A stretch of 64,000 nt of DNA from Leguminivora glycinivorella (Eukaryota > Arthropoda > Insecta > Lepidoptera > Tortricidae), in the NCBI RefSeq assembly GCF_023078275.1, contig NC_062991.1:2046001-2110000 (forward strand), written 5' to 3'. Position numbers and translations under genes: made by a program. Every line of letters starts with the position of its first letter. Within the stretch, counting starts at the first letter, position 1. Below, in pieces: positions 9,440 through 19,969 of the stretch. Under the pieces are notes generated by a model that saw only the letters and a list, made by a program, of their open reading frames with translations, was not told the DNA's origin and ran no database searches.

Positions 9440-12125
9440 AAAAAAAAACTTAAAAGTAACCTTACATGCTAAGTACAGTACATATTTTAATACTAAATGT
9501 TACTTAACTAGACAAATAATATATACAAAAAAAAAAAATGTTATCCAGGATCTACGTTATATGTACTTAAATTGTGTGGTATATCAAGTATCATAGCATG
9601 AATCATCCTATATCTATGACATACAGCTACTGACTTTATAGTGGGTGCGACAAACCAACATAATTGTTGAGTGGGTGCGCCCATTGTTCTGTAAGTTATG
9701 GTTATTACATTATATTATTTTAATTAAGTATTAATTCGGTTCTTGTGGTTAGTCATGTCCTTGGATATTGATTACTATTGAAAAGTTATTGACTTATTGA
9801 GCATCTAAGCGCACGGTAGTGCACAGGCCAAGTTCCAGTACCAGGCCACAACTACGGTAACTTTGACTGGAGTCAAGATACAATGTACGCCGCCATCAGT
9901 TTAGTTGACGTTACTAGTCACAGTTGAGTTGTCAAGCTATTAGTTTAGTAAAATTCACAGTACACTGCGTGTTAATATAAACTTTGAAGTATGCTAAAAA
10001 TTATAATACAAATAATGTATAAATGTCGCTGAACTGTAGATCAGTTTGAAGAATACACGCTGCAGTTTAATTTTTTGCTCAAGGCCACACCTGTACTTGG
10101 TTTAAAAAAGAATTTAGATGTGGGCCCTTGTCTATGGTTCGAAACGCGGCGCGGCTTGTCCAATGAGTCGATTGGTAACTTTTTTTAAATTCTACTAAGT
10201 ATGTACTTATTACATTTTGGTACAGGCAGTTAAAAAAAGATCGATTTACCGATAAAGCACATTAATAAGCCAAAAGTGAGATAATTTATTCCATTAAACT
10301 GGAAAATTAATGGAATCTGAGGCGTTGATCCTTGAGGAATGATAATTAATGTGACGTCATTCCGTTTAATAGGCGAAGTTGAGTGGTTGATACTTGTAGG
10401 CGTGAAAATGGCATCGAGAAAGGAATAATTGAAAGTCTTTATTCAGTAGGTGTTTAAATAATATTTGTAAAATATCTAACTTAACATAGTACCCTAAAGA
10501 GGTCCTTAAAATAATTGTGGTTTTGCTGCGACGTATAAAACTAAATAATTATATTGTTTAAAAAAAAACCTCTGGAAAAAGAAAAAAAAATTGAAATTAA
10601 CTTCTTTCGACAGCTAGACATTAATTTGTAGGTTGTAAAGCTATGTAAATTTTTTGACTCTCTAATTAAATTTTGAAAAAAATATTCAAAACATACCTAC
10701 GGAGCGTTTTGTAGGTACTTATGACTATTTTTTGACTACATAATAATTATTAAATTAAACTAATTTTAGAAGTCGTTTAAACACTTCACTGCCTAATTAC
10801 GTCGGTTTTTAATCGTATTAAACAGGTGGCGCTATAAATCAAGTTACAATGTTCTCCACAATAATAATTGCTTTTTTTTATAAATTTTGAAATCTATCAC
10901 TAGCTCCAGACGGATTAAGTTTGACATGAAAAAACTCCCTGTATAAATTCATACAGTTAAATGGATCACCACTTGTATAAACCTGTTTTCCATGTACGCA
11001 TTCTCTGTTTACCAACCATATTTGCCAAACCATCGACAACCCTTATCTATAAAAAAAATCGTCTATGCCCTCGTTTGTCACGCGTTCGCGCCATTAATTG
11101 ACAGCTGTCAACTGTCACTTCGCCATTTCGCCGCCATGTTTGCTCGTCATAACGATGTAGATTTTGAGCTTAGATTGCGTTTGTTTGATGTTTTGTTTTT
11201 TAGGTTTTTATTGGATATTGTATGTGGGGTTAAAGAAATGTAGGAAAATATAATAAAAGTCAATACATGTTTACATAAGCCAAAATTGGTTTGTCTAATA
11301 TACATATGTACTGATTTTTAACGTTACTTGATTTGATAGCGAAAGGGGACAGAAAATGATACTTATATTACTTATTCAACTGAACAATGTTCAAAGATGG
11401 TTACTTAAGGACTGTATCGTTAAGTATAAGGACAAAACAAACCTCGTCTAAATGTTGACATGTGCATAATTTTGTATTATTATGTTCCGAGAGTATGATC
11501 TTAAGGTATTGGTAAGTACTATTTGATATAAGAAGGTCTGATATTTTTTTTATTTTAGGGACTTTATGGTACTTTCATTAAGGTCTAGCAAATAAATTTC
11601 GGACAACCCCTATCTGGCTTAATTTGAGAATATTTCAATGACTCTTTGTACGATTTCAACAAAAAAGGTTAATATGCTGCCAAAATATATTCTATAAAGT
11701 CCTCTTCATGGTTTTTCCAATTGGGTTTGTAGAATAAATGCGGGAATTTATATAATTTAAAAAAACGCAATTTTGAGCAACGTTCCGGATTTTTTTTGCT
11801 AGCAGGATTATTTCAGATAAAAATTAGCCATAAAAAACAAATCTAATTGACCCTTCATGGTGTTTGAACAGTACTTAAACCAGATCGATATCCAACAATA
11901 TGATAGTCAAATTCGACATCAAAGTCGGAGTTAGAGTAAGCACCATGCAACATTCTCTAAATGGCCGCCATACACAGATCCTGAACTATATTTTTTTTAA
12001 ATAACAGGGGCTAGACTATGTCCAGATATTCTGCTTTGTGGATCATGTGTCGTTGAGGTTCGCACCATACATTTTTTTCGCAATTGTCGTCTTTTACGCA
12101 CTTTGTGAATTTTCTAGTAGCATTT
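9440..12125. other. AT-rich stretch without recognised features
   Basis: About 2.7 kb in which I see no gene or clear repeat. An 83-codon frame at 10992-11243 has a plausible AATAAA shortly after it but no family resemblance. A small ATTCCATTAA/TTAATGGAAT hairpin lies near 10290. Confidence 0.4.
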
Positions 12126-12127
12126 GT

Positions 12128-12275
12128 CCGGAATCAGCTTTCTTGCTTACTCTGAGATTATCCGCTAAACCATACGGACGGACGAGTTTCGGACAGACCT
12201 TATTATGTGCCTTACATGGCGAAAGAAAAAAATATAAGGGCAAATTCCTACTCAAAGTTGACTAACGGAACCTTT
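12128..12275 (+). mobile_element. Degenerate family C MITE end
   Basis: GAGATTATCCGC, a decayed ACGGACGGACG tract, ACATGGCGAAA, TATAAGGGCAAATTCCTA and GTTGACTAACGGAACC keep the order seen at the right end of the intact copy at 16525-17086, with many changes. The left half is not recognisable. The oldest copy of the family here. Confidence 0.65.
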
Positions 12276-12693
12276 ACTAAATTGTGTCCTATAACTGAAA
12301 AATGCTTCTTTCCTAGTAGCAGAAATGTCACTTTGATCCCTCTATGGGAGAAGTAAAAAAAAAAGAAATAAAAAAAAAATTGTAGGCACCCACAGAATTA
12401 GATTTAGATAGAAGAAACAAGTTTATCTATTTGTATGGCGGCCGAGTGTGTCAGATTTTGTACTGAAGTTGTTACTTGCCTGCGATTTTAAATATGTCTC
12501 AGGCCCTTGAGTGTTCATAATTTTTGTGTTGTTGCAATTAAATATCACGTAACGAGGCATTTTTAATGTTTTTGTTGACTTCAACTTACAAAAATTGACG
12601 CCCGAAAGCTTCAAGCTGCGATTAAAGACGGACGATTTTACTGTTCATTTGACACGCTAAGTACCTAGATACGGTTTCTTGTTCTATGGTATA

Positions 12694-13244
12694 CAGAGTG
12701 GGGCCTGTAAACAAAGGCGAAGAATTGAACTCTAGGCTATTCTCCTTATACGGATCAACATTTGTTCGGCGACTTTTAAAAATAACTTGTATTTTGATTT
12801 TTATCACCCTTGAAAGTTTTTTCTACGAGGTAATGTATTGCGAATTCTGTTGTCTAAAGTGTGACAGACAACGTCAATGACAACAATAATGGCGGACATT
12901 GAAGCTAATATTTATTTTGTATGAAAAATTAAAAATTTAAAGACTTTATAATTTTTAACTTTTTTTAATTAATTACTTTGACTTTTTAATTTTTTTTTTT
13001 TTTTGCGAGAGGCTGGCAACCTGTCACTGCAATGTCACAGTTTCGTTTTCTTTCAACCCCTTATTTGCCATGGGTGGCACTGAAACTTGAGAAGTTTCAT
13101 GTGCTCTGCTTACCCCTTCATGGAATACAGGCGTGATTGTATGTATGTATGTATAATTTTTAAAAGTCACTGAACAAATGTTGATCAGTATAAGGAGAAT
13201 AGCCTACAGTTCAATTCTTCGCCTTTGTTACAGGCCCCACTCTG
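12694..13244. mobile_element. Family G Tc1/mariner-type MITE, split by a SINE
   Basis: Inverted ends of about 75 bp begin CAGAGTGGGGCCTGTAA (12694) and end with its complement at 13244, flanked by TA. It matches 37231-37576 along its length except for about 200 bp inserted in the centre (12959-13152 plus duplicated target). It has no coding capacity. Long inverted ends with TA duplication are typical of MITEs mobilised by Tc1/mariner transposases (inference). Confidence 0.88.
12959..13152 (+). mobile_element. Family F SINE inside the family G MITE
   Basis: Contains GAGAGGCTGGCAACCTGTC, CAACCCCTTATTTGCCA, GTGGCACTGAAACTTGAG and the tail CAGGCGTGATTGTATG with (TATG)n. The insertion is bounded by an 11-bp target duplication, ATAATTTTTAA at 12948-12958 and 13153-13163, while the uninterrupted MITE at 37 kb has one copy. 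A T-rich 45-bp leader of unclear origin precedes the SINE body. Confidence 0.88.
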
Positions 13245-13842
13245 TATATGACATCTGTGTACGCACTTAAGAAATGTTTTCATTTCATATTATTTTTCTT
13301 ATGTAGGTATTATATGTATTATGTATGGTTATTTACTAATAACACTACTAACACATTCTTTACCCAAGACTCCCAAGAGCCTCCAGCCATTTTCCACAAA
13401 TAAATAAATAAGTTAGCAATAAGTCAAGGGAAAAGCTTCTAAAACAAAATGGTTGCCTCGAGCGATGGCGTGGGAGTGTGAACATTTGCGACGGCATTCG
13501 TGATATTACTAGTTTTGCCTTTTTCTTTAGTTTTGCTTTAGTTACATTTCTGCTTATTTCTTTTTTGAAATGTGAAGTTTTATATGAGTTTTCAGTTAAA
13601 TAAATATATCTTATACAGATAGACCTAACTCGAAAGATCAAACTAAGCAAGCCTTATACTAGTCTTAAGTAGTACAGGGACTAAAAGATGATAATATATA
13701 CGAACATGAATAAATATAATATTTCTACAAGAGGAGATAGTACCTAAATCCATCCATTATAATCTTTCACGTAAAACTAATTAAGAGGATACGGTAACGA
13801 AAATTCTAAAATTGGGAATTTTAGTTAAATATACAAGTGTTA
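13245..13842. other. Spacer with an orphan repeat end
   Basis: No gene. GAGGATACGGTAACGAAAAT at 13787, followed by TCTAAAATTGGGAATTT, matches (reversed) the right end of a repeat at about 56840-56875; here only this end is seen, next to the TTAA element. Confidence 0.45.
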
Positions 13843-14534
13843 TTAACACGTTCGCGGACGCGTATTCTATAGCATACGTTTTTGTACTACTTCTGGTGAC
13901 GCGTATGCTATAGAATACGTTTTTTGGTTTGAATTTCTGCGTCTGTTTGCTTAGTAATCTGCTTGTTCACAGTATAATATTATTCACCAACATTTCCTCT
14001 ACCATTCACTAGAATCATAGTATGCATACTGCAACATTACATAGTTTTATCGCAGTTAAAAAATATGCTGTGGCGTCACAAATCGAGTTCACCTTTTTGT
14101 GACGCGTATGCTATAGAATACCTCTTTGTATGGAAATTTGCTCAGTAGCCCCTCGAGTGTCACCGGGAGTTGGCCCGTGAAATGTGGCCAAATTTCGAGC
14201 GCAAACGCAATTTTACGGATTGTTTAAAAAATCATAAGTAATTATTTTTACAGTTTCTATATATTTTTGTGGTGCGGTTTTGTTAACAAACATGTCCACT
14301 GTCGTTTTATAATAATACACCGTGATTTTGGTTACGATAAATTAAGAAAACCGAGGCATGTTTATACCTATTATTTGAGTAATTTCCTTCGTGCTTAGTC
14401 ATTGCTTTGCTCATATAATTGTGAATAAACCCTATTTCTGGTTGATACTGACTGTTTACGTTAAATTATGTCTTTTTGAGTGAATTTTGTTGGTGTTTAA
14501 CTACTTGAACTTGGTTTAGATGCTTGTAAAAAAG

Positions 14535-14543
14535 TATATAAAG
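14535..14543 (+). promoter_or_regulatory. TATA-box-like site
   Basis: TATATAAAG 34 bp upstream of the ATG of the short frame at 14577. Placement fits a polymerase II core promoter inside the TTAA element; no experimental support. Confidence 0.35.
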
Positions 14544-14576
14544 CTGGGCGAATCATCGCGTAGTGAGAGGTAGTGG

Positions 14577-14702
14577 ATGAGTTCTACCCAGAAATCATCG
14601 CACCAAACGAAGGCCTTTAGCACCTATACAACAGCAGGTTTGAACAAATATTATTCTAGTCTCAATGACGAAACGGGTGACTACAGTTCTGACGAAAGTT
14701 AG
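14577..14702 (+). CDS. Short open frame in the TTAA element
   Basis: 41 codons starting at the first ATG after the TATA-like box. The product is rich in Ser, Thr and Tyr and ends with an acidic run (LNDETGDYSSDES). Acidic, serine-rich N-termini are common in piggyBac transposases, but I see no specific match. A second frame begins immediately (14693-14896), displaced by one base, so one original frame broken by a 1-nt indel is conceivable. Too short to assign a function. Confidence 0.25.
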   Translation: MSSTQKSSHQTKAFSTYTTAGLNKYYSSLNDETGDYSSDES

Positions 14703-14896
14703 GTACTCCAAAAGAGTCTGTAGGAGATACACATTTAGACAATTCTTCTTGTACCAAAAAACTCTGTATTCGTGAACAAGCTTTATACTTTTATTTGTGG
14801 GCATCATCCCCGCAACAAGAAACACTAAATGTTTTATTTGATATGATTCTACAGAATGAATCTGCTGTATCACCATCTATGGATCATATGCTATAG
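14693..14896 (+). pseudogene. Possible frameshifted continuation of the short frame
   Basis: Open for about 67 codons without an ATG at its start, overlapping the end of the 14577 frame by a few bases. Its middle (LCIREQALYFYLWASSPQQ) is not low-complexity and could be coding. It ends at TAG inside a CTATAG palindrome. Not recognised. Confidence 0.2.
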
Positions 14897-15261
14897 CATA
14901 CGGTGTCATATAAGATCACATTTTGACTCAGTATTGTGTCACGGTATGCTATAGCATCGTATGCTATAGCATCGTATGCTATAGCATACGGTGTCACATA
15001 AGATCACATTTTACCTCTGTATTTTGTCAGGTATGCTATAGCATCCGAATTCTATAGCGTTCCTCGTCACATAATAACCCTAATATAAGCTGTCTAAGGA
15101 CAGGTATGCTATAGCAGTCGAAAAATTCCCATACAAAATATTAGTGTCCCAGAGGGGTGACTGAGCGTCCGCGAACGTGTTAATGTCATATTTATGTTTC
15201 GTGTTTTGTACAATAAATATTTTAATACACACAATTGCATACAAGTTTTTTTTGCACAGCG

Positions 15262-15505
15262 CTTCACGAGCTGGCGGCTTAGCAGAAAAGATCGTCCGAC
15301 TTTCAATCCGGAGGACACGGGTTCGCACCCCGGCTCATAACTCATTAAGAGAAAATTTGGAAATTATGTGCGAAATGTCATTTGATATTTACCAATCGTT
15401 TTTCGGTGAAGAAAACATCATGAGGAAACCGGACTAAGCCCTATAAGGCCTAATTACCCTTCGAGTTGAAAATGAACCGTTATAATTTCAGACCAAGCCT
15501 TTAAG
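15262..15505 (+). mobile_element. Family B (HaSE-like) SINE, 3'-truncated
   Basis: Degenerate tRNA-like head (GCTGGCGGCTTAGCAG, then ACACGGGTTCGCACCCCGG) followed by TGTGCGAAATGTCATTTGAT, the TTTTCGGTGAAG block and GGAAACCGGACTAA. The 3' third present in other copies (TGGCAGTCGC.., GGGATAACGCAAGGAGG) is missing. Compare 53208. Confidence 0.85.
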
Positions 15506-16524
15506 TATAAACTACAATTCTTTAACCCTATTCTGTAATATCTGAAGAAAACTACATAACGTGCGCTTGAAAAGTAATCCGTTTTAAATTAAAAGATTAC
15601 TTACACAAGTTGCACTTTTAAAAGGCAAACAGAAAATTCATTTAGAACGAAAGCTGGAACGGATCGGGTGTACACCGACCAGACGGTTGAAATTTTAAAG
15701 GAAAAGGAAAAATCTTTTTTTTTAGGGAATGAAAACTACCTACCATTATACCGGGAGATAGGTACGTATATTTAAATGCTTTACACGTTTAAATCAGCTT
15801 TCATTTTTAGAAAAAAAAAAGAGATAAATTATTATTTGGGAAACCGAGGCTCTGTAGACAAATAGTGTAAATAGTTAAATACCTATTGCAGTAAGTATTT
15901 AAAGTTTCTAACTTGGTCTGTTTTTATTTTGTTAGGAATTACCTATTTCCAAAATGTGTGTCCATTTTTGTCAACTAAATAAGCCAAGGATTGTCTCATT
16001 TAGATAAAAATAGACAGAGAAAACTATTTTGATTTTGTTTTACGATACTTAGTACTAGAATAGAAGAAAAGGATAGAGCAATTTGGATATGAGTATCTGA
16101 ATTAATAACTTTTTACAAAATTACACAATACAAAATTTTGATAATACATAACTATTATGCTATAAATTTCAACCCCTTATCTTATCCTTTTCAACCCTGT
16201 GCAGTCGGTGTGGACCCGTAAGATTACCCCCAACCGCAGTCTATTAATCTTTCTAAAACAATTTCGGCTCTATGCCTCCAGAATCGGAATACCCAAGTTT
16301 CCTTTTGTTCTTTTATTTGACTTGGCTGACTCGGAGATTCTTCGCTTTGGAGAATATTGCGTGTGGAATGTATTTGTCGAGATACTCCCACACTTAGTAT
16401 TAAATCCAAAGTTTGGTAAAAGCTCCTTTGTAGACTCTACATTTTGTAAATATATTTACCTATATGTATATCAACAGATAATGCACTAATAGTACGTAGA
16501 GTAAAAGGGATTAAATATAAAAAA
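15506..16524. other. Spacer without recognised features
   Basis: About 1 kb. A 96-codon frame at 16199-16489 shows no family features and I regard it as chance. Confidence 0.4.
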
Positions 16525-17086
16525 AAAACCGGCCAAGAGCGTGTCGGGCCACGCTCAGTGTAGGGTTCCGTAGTTTTTCGTATTTTTCTCAAAAACTACT
16601 GAACCTATCAAGTTCAAAACAATTTTCCTAGAAAGTCTTTACAAAGTTCTACTTTGGTGATTTTTTTCATATTTTTTAAACATATGGTTCAAAAGTTAGA
16701 GGGGGGGGGACGCACTTTTTTTTCCTTTAAGAGCGATTATTTCCGAAACTATTAATATTATCAAAATGATTTTAGTAAACCCTTATTCATTTTTAAATAC
16801 CTATCCAACAATATATCACACGTTGGGGTTGGAATGAAAAAAAAATATCAGCCCCCACTTTGCATGTAGGGGGGGTACCCTAATAAAACATTTTTTCCCA
16901 TTTTTTATTTTTGCACTTTGTTGGCGTGATTGATATACATATTGGTACCAAATTTCAGCTTTCTAGTGCTTACGGTTACTGAGATTATCCGCGGACGGAC
17001 GGACGGACGGACGGACGGACGGACGGACGGACAGACAGACATGGCGAAACTATAAGGGTTCCTAGTTGACTACGGAACCCTAAAAA
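16525..17086 (+). mobile_element. Family C MITE with (ACGG)n
   Basis: Starts AAAACCGGCCAAGAGCGTG, then TCGGGCCACGCTCAGTG and AGGGTTCCGTAGT; ends with an (ACGG)n tract at about 16990-17035, ACAGACAGACATGGCG and ACTACGGAACCCTAAAA. AGGGTTCCGTAGT near the left end and its complement at the right end form the inverted ends. Same order in copies at 24171, 35011 and 57986. It matches the class of lepidopteran MITEs said to carry hitchhiking (GTCY)n microsatellites (recalled, not checked). Confidence 0.88.
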
Positions 17087-17268
17087 GATATTACTAACAA
17101 AGACTTTATGTTTTCACCAAAATAAGTTGCATGTAAGTAAATAAAACATTACACACATTTTTAATAGAAAATTACGTAGTCAAAATACACTTATATACCC
17201 AAAACCAAAAAAAAAATATTACAGGAAGATTCTTAGTTTAATTTTCTCCGCTGGCTAACCGGCTAAAT

Positions 17269-17284
17269 TGGCGCCCAACGTGGG
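17269..17284 (+). other. Orphan tRNA-Lys-type primer-binding site
   Basis: TGGCGCCCAACGTGGG matches the first 16 bases of the primer-binding site complementary to the 3' end of tRNA-Lys used by many retroviruses and Ty3/gypsy elements. No long terminal repeat can be confirmed upstream and no gag or pol follows, so at most a retrotransposon remnant. Confidence 0.4.
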
Positions 17285-17299
17285 TCTTTAAGGACTTGG

Positions 17300-17455
17300 A
17301 TTGGGTTATGTAAGGTGTATTCGGGTAATGCCGTTAATCGGATAATTCCGAAATTCAAATGATAATCACCCGTGATTCCATAGTAATAAGGGTCCCTTTT
17401 CGGAATTTACCGACGGTTTTTGACGCTCGGAATTACCCTTACCTACATACTTTTT
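17300..17455. repeat. Imperfect inverted repeat
   Basis: GGTAATGCCG..CGGATAATTCCGAAATT faces TTTTCGGAATTTACC..CGGAATTACCC. The arms are short and broken. Probably a decayed foldback element; weak evidence. Confidence 0.3.
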
Positions 17456-17629
17456 ACAGAGGTAGTCTGAAAAGTTTTCCTTCGTAAAGTATTATAATGA
17501 CTAGCCAGCATTATTGAACCTGTTGAAAACTTTTTGTTGTAATCTCTTCAATATTGTTCGTAGATGTGTAGATACCTAAACATTATTCAAAAAGTCACCA
17601 TGTTGCTCCAATTCATTTAAAAACACAAG

Positions 17630-17795
17630 ACACACGACACAACAACAACAACGGGAGTGTACAAGTTTCTAATGGGTTGGCAACGCGCATGTGACACTCC
17701 TTGAGTTGCAGGCGTCCATAGGTTACGGTGACCGCTTTCCATCAGGCGGACCGTGTGCTTGTTTGCCACCGACGTAGTATAAAAAAAATATGTCA
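17630..17795 (+). mobile_element. Family H LINE 3' end
   Basis: GGGAGTGTACAAGTTTCTAATG, GGCAACGCGCATGTGACACT, GGCGTCCATAGGTTACGGTG, CCATCAGGCGGACCGT, TTTGCCACCGACGTAGTAT and a short A run. The same boxes occur reversed at 25663 and 34092. On this strand they correspond to the last coding residues and 3' end of a LINE (compare the ACCATCAGGTG box at 1400 and 53700). The 5' neighbour is an (ACA)n-like run. Confidence 0.75.
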
Positions 17796-19030
17796 AAAAG
17801 ACAATTTTGAAATATTTGACATTAAAAAACACAAAGTTAATATTGAGCTGGAGCCTTCTGGTTTTTGGCGTAATTATTCCTCTTTAAGTTATTAACAAGA
17901 TATGTTTATCAAAAAAAAATCGGACCAGTAGTTTTTGAAATATTTTGAAAAGTTAAAAAACATTTATGTTGATGTTTAAAATTTAAAATTTCAGGCACAC
18001 GGACATTTCTTTATTTACTTTATTTTATTAAATTAATTTAATTTAATATTTTATTTATTATATCATATTAATATTGTCAATCTTATTTTAATTTTTTAAT
18101 TTTAAATTTTGAATTTAATTCGAATTTAATTTTGTTTTAATGTAGTTTGACTTTAACTTATTTATTGAATTTTATAGCTTTAATTTTTATATAGTGTAAT
18201 TTGTAAATTTTAAATAATGTAACAATATGGACTGTTTGTCTGAAATAAATGAATGCAATACAATACAAAAAAACTTTAAAGTGACATTTCAAGGAAACTC
18301 AATAATTAATCTGCCAAAGATTAATTTGTATTTTGTATTGTATTTATTTATTAACGCATAATAAACAGTTTACATTAGAACAGTGTCCCACAAAACAGTT
18401 TTAACGGTTTGACTGTGGGATAATAACTAGCATTGTGACCAATACGTAGGATAGATTCATTAACTAAAAACGTCAGGGGCATCTTATTTCATTTTGGGAT
18501 TCGGACAGTCTAAAAAAAATGTTCGTGAACTCGATTTTCTAACATATCCATATAAATTGAAACATGAAAAGACATATTTTTATTAAAAAAAAAAAACATT
18601 AAATATTTCTGCATAAAAACTACCTATTCTACGCCTTAAAACTTGGTACTTACCTATAACTATATTTATTTTCAAAGTTAATAAAAATACTAAGATAGTA
18701 ATACAAAAGATTCAGGTAGTGCGTAGACAAAACTTGGTACCTACTAAATAGATAAATAATTTAAAATGGTGTGAAAATGTATATTAAGCACAAAGAAGTT
18801 TCTACAATAGATAAAAATAAAAGCCTCTTAAACCACAAAGACTGAAAAGAAAGCCTTTGAGAGTTTTTAGTATTAGCTCTCCTTTGAGGAGAAAAATAGC
18901 AAAGAAATGCAAGTGTGTATATTCCATAGTATTTTTTCTTTTGGTATCTAAGTTAAACTACACTGAGGTTTAGGTCTACTTTAAGAAAATACTATTTTTC
19001 TTACTAGCATCTTGTTTGTTAAATATTGTG
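17796..19030. other. Very AT-rich stretch with two possible LINE tails
   Basis: No gene. CTGTTTGTCTGAAATAAATG at about 18232 resembles a LINE 3' end on the plus strand, and TTTATTTATTAACGCATAAT..TGACTGTGGGATAATAAC at 18340-18430 resembles one on the minus strand. Homopolymeric AT dominates the rest. Confidence 0.4.
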
Positions 19031-19037
19031 TCTCAGG

Positions 19038-19285
19038 AATAAATATTGGGGACACCTTACACAGATCAACTTAGCCCCAAACTAAGCAAAGCTTGTTCTA
19101 TGGGTGCTAAGCGACCATATACATACTTAAATAGATAAATACATAGAAAACATCCATGACTCAGGACCAAAATATCTGTGTTCATCACACAAATGAATGC
19201 CCTTACCGGGATTCGAACCCGGGTTCGCGGCATAGCAGGCAAGGTCACTAGTCTTACTAAGCGCTAGGCCCGACCGGTCGTCAAC
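19038..19285 (-). mobile_element. Family A tRNA-like SINE, near complete
   Basis: The most complete copy. Reading the minus strand: GACGACCGGTCGGGCC, the B-box region GGGTTCGAATCCCGGTAAGG, GCATTCATTTGTGTGATG, GAGTCATGGATGTTTTC, then GCACCCATAGAACAAGC and TTTGGGGCTAAGTTGATC to the 3' end near 19038. Confidence 0.85.
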
Positions 19286-19527
19286 CTTTTGATCGAAAAC
19301 ATCACATTTGCCCCCATAATTGCCATAAGTGCCCCATGCTATCATATAATAGCCATTAAATGGCTAAACCGATATAGATAAAACTAACTAATTGAAAGGG
19401 GAAACGTTCTTTACCGCCTTAATTGAATTAAACGGGAATTGATATTGGCCAATCCAATTACTTTTAAGACGATTAGATATTGCATATATGGGTACGATGA
19501 GTCAATATCTTTACTTAAATGTTTATG

Positions 19528-19800
19528 GATTTACTAGCTTTTGCCTGCGGCTTCGCTCGCGTTAGAAAGAGACAACTAACCTAACCACAAAATTAAAATT
19601 AAAAAAAAAACCGTCCGTAGCCTATGTCACTCTCCATCCCTTTAACTATCTACACTTAAAAACACACACACAGACAGGCAGACAGACAGACAGAAAGACA
19701 AACACACAGACAGACACGTCACGTCTATTCGTCGCTCCGTTTTGCCGTGAAAGACTGACAAACAAACAGACACACACACTTTCCCTTTTATGATGCCTAT
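19528..19800 (-). mobile_element. Family D copy with family E-like inserts
   Basis: The outline is family D reversed (GCGGCTTCGCTCGCG at the left, TTTTGCCGTGAAAGAC and ACACACACACTTTCCC at the right). After GAAAGAGACAA it holds CTAACCTAACCACAAAATTA, the reversed end of family E, and further on an ACAGACAGACAGAC..ACACACAGACAGACACG tract also typical of E. It thus alternates between the two families. Confidence 0.7.
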
Positions 19801-19969
19801 TATACTATTATATATTATATAATAAAATATATAATATAACATGTAGTAAGTATGTAGTATGGATTTTGTAACAAATCGGCAAAACTGAGGTTCAAAAGTT
19901 TTGATCCTGTTTGAGAGATGGCAGAATTCTTTATTAGCATTCACACACTATACATCTTCATCATAATCC

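Larger units (their letters stand above)
13861..15116. promoter_or_regulatory. Array of CTATAG-centred palindromes
   Basis: Ten sites related to CGTATGCTATAGCATACG: 13861-13878, 13902-13919, 14105-14121, 14885-14902, 14942-14959, 14958-14974, 14973-14990 (these three overlap with a 15-bp step), 15031-15044, 15046-15059 and 15103-15116. The left sites are asymmetric (TGCTATAGAA), the right ones mostly symmetric. GTGACG precedes two left sites, and GTGTCAYATAAGATCACA follows two right ones. Likely binding sites for a dimeric protein, probably the transposase. Confidence 0.75.
13847..15179. mobile_element. TTAA-flanked element with palindrome-array ends
   Basis: Perfect 15-bp inverted ends CACGTTCGCGGACGC at 13847-13861 and 15165-15179, directly flanked by TTAA at 13843-13846 and 15180-15183. 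Duplication of TTAA is the signature of piggyBac (and Kolobok) transposition. Three CTATAG-centred palindromes lie within the first 275 bp and seven within the last 300 bp. The middle has a TATATAAAG box, a 41-codon frame and a second open frame, but no transposase with a DDD/DDE core. At 1,333 bp it is best read as a non-autonomous piggyBac-like element; whether the short frames are remnants of its transposase is unknown. Confidence 0.8.

Noticed and set aside
10992..11243. 83-codon frame followed by AATAAA
   Set aside because: No domain, odd composition, no homologous repeat and no splice context; chance frame.
13360..13650. 96-codon minus-strand frame
   Set aside because: Basic and hydrophobic patches without family resemblance; AT-rich spacer.
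13847..15179. Kolobok-type element
   Set aside because: Kolobok also uses TTAA, and the case is not closed, but its ends as I remember them do not start CACGTTCG; without a transposase I kept the wider 'piggyBac-like' label.
16199..16489. 96-codon frame
   Set aside because: No recognisable motif, no splice or promoter context.
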